This document shows positions 49,125 through 59,379 of a stretch of 64,000 nt of DNA, one piece after another. Source of the stretch: Poecilobothrus nobilitatus. Lineage: Eukaryota > Arthropoda > Insecta > Diptera > Dolichopodidae. The translations under genes were made by a program, and so were the position numbers. The notes beneath the pieces were generated by a model. The model saw only the letters and a list, made by a program, of their open reading frames with translations. It made no database searches and had not been told where the DNA came from. The stretch spans positions 276,096,336 through 276,160,335 of the forward strand of contig OX352772.1 of the NCBI GenBank assembly GCA_947095535.1, in the 5' to 3' direction. Numbering within the stretch: position 1 is the first letter of the stretch; the number at the start of each line of letters is the position of its first letter.

Positions 49125-49725
49125 TAGATTAGATTAGATTATTGGGGTGTAAGTGACACTGAGATTTTTTGATGTAGATCTATTGTATTTCCCGTATTAC
49201 TACATGATTTTGCCTCTACTTATAATACTTTTGTCAGCCCTACTACCTCTATAACGTATAGATCTGTGTAAGGTTTAATACTAGCGTTTCATTTTTAATT
49301 TTGTTTAAGTGTCCCTTTAACCGGCAGTGTTCCGCCAAAAATCCTGTTAGAATTCTCAGTTTATTTTTATAGACTCCTATGGTTTTTTCATATCTTTCCG
49401 GTCAATGTTTCTGGGCTTCTCAAATTGTCTGAGCGCAGATTCATAGTTTGTTCCTACAATTTTCCTCTTCGATTTTTAGTCTTTTACTTTGTGCTTTGCT
49501 ATGCCATAAAAATGTTTGGGATCTGTAAAGGGAGTCACAGCTCCTTATTTTGCAAGCCAATCCGCTTTATCATTCTCTCTATACCAAGATTCTCTCTCAA
49601 GTGTCCAGCTGCCCATTGAGAGTTACTTTATTGTTTATTCGCAAGGGGTTTAGTTTCACTAAGCACTCCAAAACTTGGAATTTAATGCTTCCGAGTTTAG
49701 TGCCTTAATGAGTGATTTTATGAAA
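49125..49725 (-). pseudogene. LINE fragment: RNase H domain and C-terminal tail
   Basis: In minus-strand order: LIKALNSEALNSKFW, a degenerate region with WTLERESWYREND, KADWLAK*GAVTPFTDPKHF, QFEKPRNIDRKD, and RILTGFLAEHCRLKGHLNKI with frameshifts. The KADxLAKxGAxTPF and HCRLKGHL blocks are typical of the RNase H domain and downstream tail of I/R1/LOA-type non-LTR retrotransposons in insects. The copy ends at tandem TAATC units (GATTAGATTAGATTA at 49128-49142), which fits a LINE 3' tail. Several stops; not functional. Confidence 0.8.
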
Positions 49726-50968
49726 TAACAAAATATGTGACCTCACATCAATAGAGGTTGAATTTTATTTGATTTAAGTAAAGAAAAACAAAATATTTTG
49801 GCCAATTTTGTTTTTTCTTAATTCACACCTCTGAAATTATATACGCGAACCTCTGTTGTTGTATACATATTACATATATATACTTATGAACAGAATTGCT
49901 AATAATTATAGGTAAAGTTTTCCTAGGTGCTATTCCAGACTGACCAACTTTACTTCCTCTCAGATTATATTATTAAATACATAAAATGATTGTATCAAAA
50001 AATACTAACTCTGTTAAAAGGTGTATAAAACTACAAAATCGGTTCAATCTATTTATGCAATTGAAGGAAAGAAGGAAAATGGTCGTTGGATAAAAATGCA
50101 TATTCTGGAAATTAAAGGGAAAGTGGTACAAAACTTTAATTAAAAAAAATTTAACTTCTAATTCAAATTATTAATTTAGAAGTGATTGAGTTTCTAGACT
50201 CTTTATATAACCCTGTAATATTTAAATAGTATAATTTTATAACTAATTTATCTACCATAAATACAAATGCATGAATCCATTTAATTTAAAGCAGATATTT
50301 CTTTTTTTTTTTACTATTTATCCCAGTAACAAATTCAAAAAAAAAAAACAATATCAACAAATAGAGTAGATCGAAATCGAGGTAACTAGACAATTTTATA
50401 TCTTCAGTCGTTTCATTGATTGAATCAGAAATCAAAAAAAAAACAAAAGAAAGAAAATAAAAAAAAACACCAAAAAATTAAACAACAATATTCAACGGAG
50501 TTGACGATGGATGTTAATAATAGTTATTTATTTTTTATTCTTACTAACATTTATTCAACTTTAATGTCGCATATATACCCGTTAGTCGTTATGTATTTAT
50601 CTTTGTTTTTTTTTTTGTATGACAGCAATTGCTGCACAGTTGAATGAGATCGTTTATTGCAACAGGTAACCATTAATTTTTTTTTTATCTTTTAGTTTCC
50701 AACGGAAGTTGAAATAAAAGAAACAAAAACAATGAAAAATGATGGCTATAATGAAAAAGATAACAATGTTTCAAAAAATTTGTTGATGCAACAAATTTTC
50801 ATCTACTTTATCCTCCTTCTTTGTCGTGTTTTTGTCTTTTTTGGTTTTTATATTGAACCCAAGTTTAAAATGCCATTTAAATATAATTTCACACATATTT
50901 TGATTCTTTAGGTTATTTTGATATTTTTATTTAGGTAAATAGATACAGCTATTTTTTTGTTAAATCAC
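49726..50968. other. AT-rich non-coding stretch
   Basis: No gene. Homopolymer runs are common; nothing else was recognised. Confidence 0.55.
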
Positions 50969-50970
50969 TA

Positions 50971-51671
50971 CAGTAAAATCTGAGTAAATGCCTCTCAGAA
51001 ATTTTAAATTAGATCAGGTTATAATACGAGTAAAGCAATTATACGGACTAGTCTCGCTTACTATAGCTTTAGTGAAGCACTTATCCTAACGCGCTTTAGT
51101 GCCTTATTAAAGCACTTATCCGGAGCCTTTAAATTGCGAAATTTAAAAATTCAGTAAGTACTAAAAATTTCGAAGTTAACTTAGTCTAAAAATTCTGTTA
51201 GTACAAAAACAGTTTTTTAGTTAGTACATATTTTTTTGGTATTTAACTGGATAAAAATTGAGGGAATAAATTAAAAATAAAAAAAACCTAAAATGGTTTG
51301 GGTATAGCTCAACGAAAAGCACTAAAGCGGCCAAATTGAATAGGGAAAATTGCTTATGTTTGAAATTTTTTATTTTCTAATTTTAAGGCAAGAAAGCAAG
51401 AAAATCTTATCTAAAAAGCACTTATTCGGGTTTTACTGTAAGTTATATATATTTCAAGTTTAAGTATATTGTGTGACTATTTTTTAAATATATATCATTA
51501 ACTAAATTAAAATATATCATTAACAGATCGGCGAAATGCTTATAATATTTAGTTATAGTAGTAATAAGTTGTTTTAACAGAGAAAAAAATCAAAAATCTA
51601 TTTAGCCCCTTTAAATCTCCTCTATCCTATGCCTTTAGTCTATTAAGCGAGGCACTTAGCGAATTTTACTG
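50971..51671. mobile_element. Pogo-like MITE with three TIR-like ends
   Basis: The left end at 50971 reads CAGTAAAATCTGAGTAAATG, after TA (50969-50970). A matching right end lies at 51413-51438; its reverse complement reads CAGTAAAACCCGAATAAGTG and it is followed by TA (51439-51440), defining a 468-bp element. A further end at 51644-51671 (reverse complement CAGTAAAATTCGCTAAGTGC, then CTCGCTTAAT) also pairs with the left end. Internal AAGCACTTATCC repeats (about 51071-51121) are subterminal-type motifs. CAGT starts and TA target sites fit the pogo group. No transposase is encoded. Confidence 0.72.
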
Positions 51672-52589
51672 CAGGGATTTACTGCAACATAAATATATAT
51701 GGGCTTTAATATTAACTAAAGTTGGGATTGAGGTTACAATTTGGATTACCTTTTGATTGAGGTTGGAATTTGCATTCAGTTAGTATTTAGTTGCAATTCA
51801 AGTTTACATTGCGATTATGTTTCGATTAACATTTGAAATTAGAATTTTTGAAATGAAAAATATTTAATTAAATCTCAATAATCCATCAATACGTCATTTT
51901 ATTCATGGAATTGTACGTGGTAACGAATGTGAATTAATTAAGTACAATATTAATTGAATTTATGTTTTACTAACTAAGAAATTTTTAAAAATAAGAGAAG
52001 TAAGTTGACAACCAATAATCAAATTTTAAAGATCATATCCAAATAATGTTGCAAATGAAGGAATTTACGAGTATTTCTAAATTATTTATTTAAATTTCAA
52101 GTATATTTATTTCTGTTTAATTTACTTGTAGTACCTGTTAGCTGAATTTTTACTAATTGTTACTGCGATTTAATTGCACTATAATGAAAAAGGTTAGTAT
52201 TTTTCCCACAGCTTTCAAATTAAAATAATTCAAAATACTTTTTTATTTTACTTTAATTAAAAGAAAAATTCTTTTTCTTTACAGGTAACCTTCATTTTAT
52301 TTAAAATTAAACATTTACAACTTAATTGTAATTATAATAATAATTAAATAATTATAAAAACCAAATAGGAGTGTATTTGAAGTAAGAGGTATGTTGCATT
52401 TGGTTATATGAAAATGGTTATATGAACAGCAAATTTCATAGTATGCATGATGATGTGATACAATGTTTAATATAGAATGTTTGTTGTAACAGAATGTTGG
52501 ATTCTTGACTGACAAGTACAAGTTTAATCAGGATTTCACTACTACTGAAGATTATGACAATTTTATGGTGTTATATGTGGAAATTTAAG
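51672..52589. other. AT-rich non-coding stretch
   Basis: No gene or recognised repeat. Confidence 0.55.
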
Positions 52590-53095
52590 GATACCGCCTT
52601 GAAACCCCCTCTAAACAAATTATTCGAACCTTGATTTCCTAATCATTTCTAAAATCCCTCCTAATTTTCTTGTTTACATACATATTTTACCAACAAGATA
52701 TTTAAAATAGCGGGGACAGCCGCCCTCAAAACTCTACTAAACAAATTATTCGAACCCTGATATTTTCTAACCATTTCTAACCATTTCATATATAATTTAC
52801 ATACATATTTCGTTATTGATATAAGATGATTTTGGAATCAGTTCTTAAATATACTTTATTTAATTTACTTTAATTATCACCCATTTTTTTTCGACATTTA
52901 TCTTTTAAACTTTTTTGACTACATATTCGACATTTTTTTTTCAACAAAAACACTACCCTCCAATAATTCTTGAATTATTTCCAATTTCTACCACGTAATT
53001 TTGCAACACGAGATTTTTATACGTTAGATTTTAAAAAACGAAATTTATAAAAGCACTAGATTTTAATTAATAAGATTTCGATACCCTCTCGTATT
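52590..53095. repeat. Foldback-like array, copy 3
   Basis: Two direct units about 127 bp apart carry AAACAAATTATTCGAACC (52613 and 52739), CTGATATTTTCTAACCATTT and TTAAAATAGCGGGGACAGCC. They are followed, at about 52995-53090, by AGATTTT words in the opposite sense to the AAAATC arrays that precede the same units at 37 and 63 kb. Tandem core followed by an inverted short-repeat arm is the same design as at 43.3-43.7 kb. Confidence 0.55.
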
Positions 53096-53165
53096 ATGAT
53101 TAAAGATAATTATCCGTATATTTGAATTAAAGGTAATTGTCCCGTATAGGGATTAAAGATTGTTT

Positions 53166-53560
53166 TTGCACTCTCGCAGGTTATACCTATTGAGTTTAGC
53201 TCCATTATTATTGCTCTGCGCCAGGTGTTCCTTGGCCGACCACGTCTTTTGCAGCGGATTCCATTTAAGGGTCATTCTGGCTATGTTTTCTCGGGTGTTT
53301 TCGCAGCATGTGCCCTAAACATCTCCTGTTTTTTCGTATTTAGTACGCTATTGGTTGTTCTTCTGTAAAGTTCCATAAATCTCTATTGGTGATTGCTCGT
53401 GAATATCCTGCATATGATTCTATGGCATTTATTTGTGAATGTCTATTGCCTGCTGCTTCTAGTACTTCGCTACCATATATTAGAATGTTTTTTACGCATG
53501 ACCGTAAAATCTTGATATTTCTGGAGATTTGTGAGTAATGAATAGTTTCATGCCCCTAAA
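53166..53560 (-). pseudogene. RTE-like LINE fragment, C-terminal region
   Basis: On the minus strand: QISRNIKILRSCVKNILIYG, SEVLEAAGNRHSQINAIES, RDLWNFTEEQP, LGHMLRKHP, MTLKWNP, then after a frameshift RCKRRGRPRNTWRRAIIMEL and NSIGITCES. The KRRGRPRNTWRR and GHxLRK blocks are typical of the region after the RT domain of RTE-like LINEs, widespread in insects. It is related to the copy at 63.3 kb and is broken by stops and frame changes. Confidence 0.82.
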
Positions 53561-55127
53561 GTTTAGTTACCTAGTTTTTTAATTATTATCAGTGCAGTAA
53601 CATTTTCATAGTCACTTGATAATACATATTGTATATAATATATCAATTTAATATGAAGGTAAAATCATCAGAGATAATTTAAAATAATTTAATATTAAAA
53701 AAAATTAAATATATATCTTTAAATGTTACGAAAATATGATTTTCTTTAAAATTAACTTCACCTTCAAATTATTGTTCTTAAACGTCATATAAAAGGTTCC
53801 TATTTTATTTCGAAATTAATAAATGCAAAGCCAACTTTAACTATATAAAAAAGATATCCAAAAAAGAGTTGTGTGAGTACTAAGCAATTAATAAGAAAAG
53901 AAATAGGTTTTTATTTTTTGTTTTATAATTAAAGCAGAGGCGGGATAAAACAAACAAAACATAATACGATGTATGTTCATTTTCTTCTTTGTCCCATTTT
54001 TGTCTCATTTTGTTTTTTTTTTAGATTATACATATGCATTTTAATATATATATGTATGATACGTATATTCAAACAAACAGAAATAAGATGTCTTAGACAT
54101 GTCATAATTTTACCGTTTTATTTGAATTTAATTGAAAAACAATTCAAGAAGTATAAAAGAGAAAGAAACAATAACAAAGCGTTGTATAACGCCCTCTATT
54201 TGTTAGTTTAGTTTTTCTTTTTCTAATTTAATTAGATTTTTTTTTTTTTTTGTTTTTGTTATTTTTAATTAGAGAAAATTTTAAACATTGCAACATAATA
54301 ACGATTTTCTTCAATTATAAACAACATTGTTTTTTTTTAAGATTCAGTCAAATTAGATTAATGAAAATGGGTGGGTATCATACAATAAATTTTTTATTAT
54401 CTAAGAATAAAAAAAAAACAATTTTTTTTTTTGTTTGATTCAGAATGGGTTAATAAATGGTAATATTTTTGTAACATCAATAAATAATACAAACTTTAAA
54501 TTAATTAAATTATTGTTTTAATTTTATTTTAACTTAAAAAAAAATATTAAAAAAGGAAAAATAAATTAAAAGAAGTTGGCTAACAACATAAATAAAATAA
54601 GATTTCATATTAAAAAATCATTAAAAAATTACATAAAACTATGACAAAATTATTTTAGGTCTGTTCAATCCAATTTTCTCTTGTAATATGTTTAATTTTG
54701 AAGTTTGAAAATTAATTATAATATTTGTGTATACAAGTAAGCAATATTACCTTTCATTATCCGGGAATTTGAAAAAATATAACAAAAAAAAATTAAATAA
54801 ATAAAATGATAATGATAAAATTTCCACTAATTATCATGAAAACTAAATTCAAATCTTCATCCAAACATAATCCGAATCTTAACTGTAATCTATACTAAAT
54901 CAGAACTTAATCAGAATTTCAACCCTCAATTCTAATTGAATTTCCCAACTAAATGCAAATTTCAACCACAATTATAACTTATTCTTAATTTTATCTAAAG
55001 TTAAAATATGTGGTATATTAGAGCTGATGTTAGTATTAGGATTATGTGTGGGATTAAGATTGGAATTTGGATTCAGTTAGCACTTAGTTCCCACTTAATC
55101 ATCATGGTTAGTACTTAGTTCACACTC
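53561..55127. other. AT-rich non-coding stretch
   Basis: No gene seen; nothing recognised beyond homopolymers and A/T-rich simple sequence. Confidence 0.55.
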
Positions 55128-55250
55128 ATCTGACTCATGGCGCAGTGATTAAGTCGCTAACCTTTCAATCGAAGGGTCTTGGGTTCGAACCTCGGACAGG
55201 TCATACAAATAAAAAATATGTAGTAATTTCATATCGTAATAACGCATCGT
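55128..55250 (+). mobile_element. tRNA-derived SINE, family 2, copy 2 (short)
   Basis: The head reads CTGACTCATGGCGCAGTGAT (A-box region), then CGAAGGGTCTTGGGTTCGAA (B-box GGGTTCGAACC), with AGGTCATA at the head/body junction as in the other family 2 copies. The body is short and merges into the (TAA)-rich minisatellite and the 3' end of an oppositely oriented LINE. The A and B boxes are the best preserved in the window. The missing acceptor stem pairing and the continuation into a body argue against a genuine tRNA gene. Confidence 0.8.
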
Positions 55251-55270
55251 AATATCGTATAATTAATAGT

Positions 55271-55402
55271 AGTAATAATAATAATAGTAATAATAATATA
55301 GTAATAATAATAATAGTAATAATAATATAGTAATAATAATAATAGTAATAATAATATAGTAATAACAATAATAGTAAAAATAATATAGTAATAATAATAA
55401 TA
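55271..55402. repeat. 29-bp minisatellite of TAA/TAG triplets
   Basis: The 29-bp unit AGTAATAATAATAATAGT plus AATAATAATAT begins at 55271, 55300, 55329, 55358 and 55387, with only a few substitutions. The higher-order period distinguishes it from a simple (TAA)n tract. It abuts the 3' end of the minus-strand LINE, so it may have grown from the LINE tail. Confidence 0.9.
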
Positions 55403-55404
55403 GC

Positions 55405-57200
55405 TGCTATAGTGGAGCTATCTTTGATTATATCATATAGTAAGGTCTTATATACTGCACGTTGTAGTCCACCGAAAATTATTTTGTGTTTGAGCATTTT
55501 TAACATAATTTGGCAGGGAGTTCCATAGGAACGCCGTTCTTACAAAAAAGGATAGATGACGTATCCGGTTATTATGCCGAGGAATAGTAATATTTATTGA
55601 TCTGGTGGATCTACCAAATCAAGTTTTGTTATATAAGTACTGAGGAGTTGTAAAAGTAATCAAATTGTGCAGAAAACTGAAGATACTTATTGAAACTACA
55701 ATTAAGTATACTGTTAGACACATCTGATATACTGTCAAATCTTCCGCGATTAATCACAAACCTCGTGCATGCAATAAATATTACATTAAGATCAGGACTT
55801 TCACCGGTACTTCATACAGGAGTAAACTATATCACAGTAGAAGAAATGTGGTAAAATAAGTGCTTTTATTAATGAAAAAAATACCAAGTAGGCCAATTTC
55901 CAAAGTCTGCGAAGTAAAGGATACACTCTATTGGCGAAATGTTTAAAGTGCTCAGCCCATGTAAGCTTAGTATTAAAAACAACATCCAGGTTTTTAGCAT
56001 CATCAACATATGGAATAGTATTGCCATTTATTTTAAGTTTGGGTAAATAGGTAGTTGGAATTGTTTTCGAATAAATAACAAGGGCTTGGGATTTAGCTGC
56101 ATTTGATTTAAGATTGTTTGTTACCGCTCAATAGGATATGGCATCAAGCTCATTATTCATTTTGGCAACACATGATTAAAGCTTTGAAAAGTGGCAGTTC
56201 ATAAATATTTGAGCATCATCAGCATAAGGTCTGCAATGAGCTTCACTCAAGCATTTGGGAAGATCATTTATAAAAATTGAAAATAAAAGTGGTGCTAACC
56301 TTAGGGAACTCCGCACAGAGTTTTCAAGTAATCTGAAGCGATATTAGCAATGATGAAAGATTGTGATCTGTGGTTGAGGTAATTTTTGATAAATTTGGGT
56401 GCAGCCCTATGAAATTTAAAGTGATGTTCAGTTTTTCACAGAGTAATTTGTGGTTAACTGAGTCATATGCTTTGGAGAAATCCAAGAGTAGAAGTAAAGT
56501 CTCATGTTTTTCATCAATTTTCTTAGAAATTAAGTCCGTAATTTCAGGAACTTCAGTTTTAGTACTGTGTATCTTCCTGAAACCTGATTGGAATGGAAAC
56601 AATAGTTCATCTTCAACCGTATACTGTAAAATGCCTTAGAGAATCCAGGAAGGATACTGATCGGTCATAGATCATTAATACTGGGATTCGTTTTTTTTGG
56701 AACTGGAAGTACCTTCGTTTTTTTCTACATCATTGGGCATTCAGAAGTAGTGAGTATAGTATTAAATATGTTAACTAGATAGGGCCAAATAATTGGCAAA
56801 AGAAGTTTTAAGAATTTGAGTGTAATAAGATCAAAACCAGTGGCATTCATTTAATGTGCAAAATAGCTCTGCTGGCATCATTAAAACTAATATTATTAAA
56901 AGACAAATGATCGTCAGTTGAAATTATTGATTCATCCATACCAGATCTTAGCCATAAATGATTGTTATCAGGACTAGCTTGTGTAATCGAAGGTTCACTG
57001 GTTCAATAAAAAATTTGTATTTAATTCATTAGCATCAAATATTCCAAGTTCTTCACGATTTTTAGGCTTACTTAAACCTAGTTTGGATGCATTATCCCAG
57101 AAGGTCGATGAAGACAAATTTGGAACCAATTTATTGGCGACATAGCGCTTTTTAGCTTTATACATTAGTTCTGTAACTAGTTGACAGTAACTAGTTGCAA
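55405..57200 (-). pseudogene. LINE (jockey/CR1-like) reverse transcriptase copy, disrupted
   Basis: Minus-strand order: LYKAKKRYVANKLVPN and FWDNASKLGLSKPKNREELG (upstream of RT), ATGFDLITLKFLKLL, VPKKTNPSIND, FQSGFRKIHSTKTEV, LLLLLDFSKAYDSVNHKLL, LGPLLFSIFINDLPKCLS-like block, the catalytic PYADDAQIF (YADD codons about 56225-56211), KINGNTIPYVDDAKNLDVVF, TWAEHFKHFANRVYPLLRRL, and the C-terminal RIRHLSFFVRTAFLWNSLPN (about 55565-55505). This is a nearly complete RT domain with its C-terminal extension; the endonuclease is missing (5' truncation). Many frameshifts and stops. The 5' limit abuts a DINE fragment at about 57.2 kb. Confidence 0.88.
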
Positions 57201-57214
57201 AAATTCCTACTAGG

Positions 57215-57576
57215 ATAATATATATGAATACCTATGCATATTAATATACATTTATTTGGTATTTTGTAGTAAATTTAGTATAAATTAATAAACATTTGCC
57301 GCTTAGTATTAAATAGTACCTAGGTATAACATATTTGGAAAAGTGTTAGATCGATAATCGTTAGGTGGAGCTGGTTAGAATCTGGTTTTGAAGAATGTAT
57401 AAACATATAGTTTGAATATATGTGCAAACTATAGTTCTAGAAATTATAAAATTCACCCAAATTATTTTAAAATAAGTACTGAAAAATTAAAATAATATTG
57501 TGAGCAGAGTGACAGACTATGAACATACTAACGGGTTCGTTCGGGTATCTAAGGCCACTGTATTCTTCCGCGTTTT
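57215..57576 (+). mobile_element. DINE-1/Helentron-like 3' fragment
   Basis: It contains GCCGCTTAGTATTAAATAGT, TATAGTTCTAGAAATTATAA, CATACTAACGGGTTCGTTCG, GGTATCTAAGG and the terminus TTCTTCCGCGTTTTA. Only the last ~360 bp of the element are present, and the hairpin (GGCCACTG) is degenerate. It abuts the LINE on its left. Confidence 0.75.
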
Positions 57577-58657
57577 AATCCTTAATAATTAAATGATCCT
57601 GAGTTTGCAAACAAAACCACTTTCTTTTTATTTAAATGTCAATCTTAGGTTTCTCCTATAGTATAAATAAAAAGTAAAATTGTAGCTTCATCTTTTTCTT
57701 TTCGGCATGATAATGTAAAAGTAATATACATAGTATCAACCTTTTTTTAGTCTAAATCTGATTAAAAGAAATCTGTAGAAAGTTTTCTTATAATAATTCT
57801 ATAGTATGAGTTACTAAATTATACTAAAATATAATTTAGTATAGTTATTCAAAACAAAAAAACCAAAATCCACAAATATCCGATCTAATAAAATAGAGAT
57901 TCAAAATGTCGATATTGAATTTTTTTTTTCTTTTTAAAATTAAAACAAAGCGTTAAATATTGACTACCTTAAGATAGAGAACGTTATTAGAATTTCTAAT
58001 ATAACAAAAATATATCTACACATTGAATTTGATTACATAAAAAAAACGTCTTTAAATATTCCATAAGATATACATATGTACATACAAAAAAAAATGGTTA
58101 TAATTCTACTTTTCCTATATATCTTTAAAAAATCTATAGTTTGACTTAAGGGATTTTTCAAGTTGAATATTTCTGTTCACTTCATTGAATTTAAATCAGT
58201 TTTAGTTTTTTTTTTTTTGAGTAACTCCGACTTTGAATCAAGATTAACACTATAAAAGAATAGTGTACCGCATGTTACTTCAAAGATTCAAAAAAATAAA
58301 ATAAAATTGACTTATTGTTACATTACCTTGGATACAGATAATGGTTATGTGAATTTATGTAACATATCCGAATAATATTAGATATAAACAAAAACAAACC
58401 AAAAGAAAGAAAAAAAAGATATAAATTAAAATTATATTGTTAAAAAATTACGTAACTTCATTGTTTGTATCTACATACAACTATAGTTAATATAAAAGAA
58501 AATAGATAAACAATATATTAAATATATGTATAATATTTTCAATATTTATTCTATTCAGTAGAAAAAATTTATATTCTTCTTATAATAAAATACCAGTGTA
58601 TAAAATAATTTAATAAAAAGCTTGGGATTGGGAATGAAATTAAATTGAATTTAAAAA
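57577..58657. other. AT-rich non-coding stretch
   Basis: No gene. It lies between two DINE 3' ends that face each other. Confidence 0.55.
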
Positions 58658-59366
58658 AAACGAGGAAGAATACAGTTGCCTTTGTCAACTCATAGATCGC
58701 GTACGAACCCGTTAGTAGGTTCATAGTCTGTCACTCTGCTTAATATATTATTTTTTGAATTTTTCAATATTTAAAAAAAAATTTGGGTGAATTTTATAAT
58801 TTCTAGAACTATGGTTTGTACATATATTCGAACTACATATTTATGCATTTTTCAAAAGCAGATTCTAATCTTTCCACCTAAAGATTATCAATCCAAAACT
58901 TTTCCAATATGATATACCTATAGTACTTTTTAATACTAAGCGGCAAATGTATATTAATTTATACTAAACTTACTACAAAATACCAAATAAGTATATATTA
59001 ATAATATGCATATGTATTCATATATACATGTGTATGTATTATTATATAAAATCGTCATCCATACATTTATAAGTATATAATACCAATATCATATAAATAT
59101 AAATTCTTCAAGCAGCAGTTATGTTTTTTATTTCTTTAATTTTTTTTTGTATTACGAAATTTGTTAGAAAAATTTAAAAAAATCAAGTCACCCTTTCGTC
59201 ACTTATAAGGTAACCTTATATTATTAAAAGTTGCTAGCAGGAATGAAAGTATAATGTTGGAGCTTCAATTTTTATGTATTACTTCAAAAAAATTTTACCA
59301 GGTGTTCAAGTTACAGAGGTTTAAAATTAGGGAATTTTCAGTTTTTGACCCCTTACAGATTCTGAC
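58658..59366 (-). mobile_element. DINE-1/Helentron-like 3' half
   Basis: From the left: CGAGGAAGAATACAGTTGCC, the subterminal repeat region ATCGCGTACGAACCCGTTAG, TAATACTAAGCGGCAAATGT, TATAAGGTAACCTTATATTA and GTTTTTGACCCCTTACAG, collinear with 38522-39380 of the full copy. It ends at about 59366, where LINE sequence starts; the 5' half is absent. Confidence 0.78.
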
Positions 59367-59379
59367 AATCATATGATAT

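Noticed and set aside
55128..55200. Possible tRNA gene (good A and B boxes)
   Set aside because: No consistent cloverleaf with paired acceptor arms, and the sequence continues into a body shared with other copies; it is a SINE head. The same holds at 1.1, 8.6, 35.4, 47.3 and 60.9 kb.
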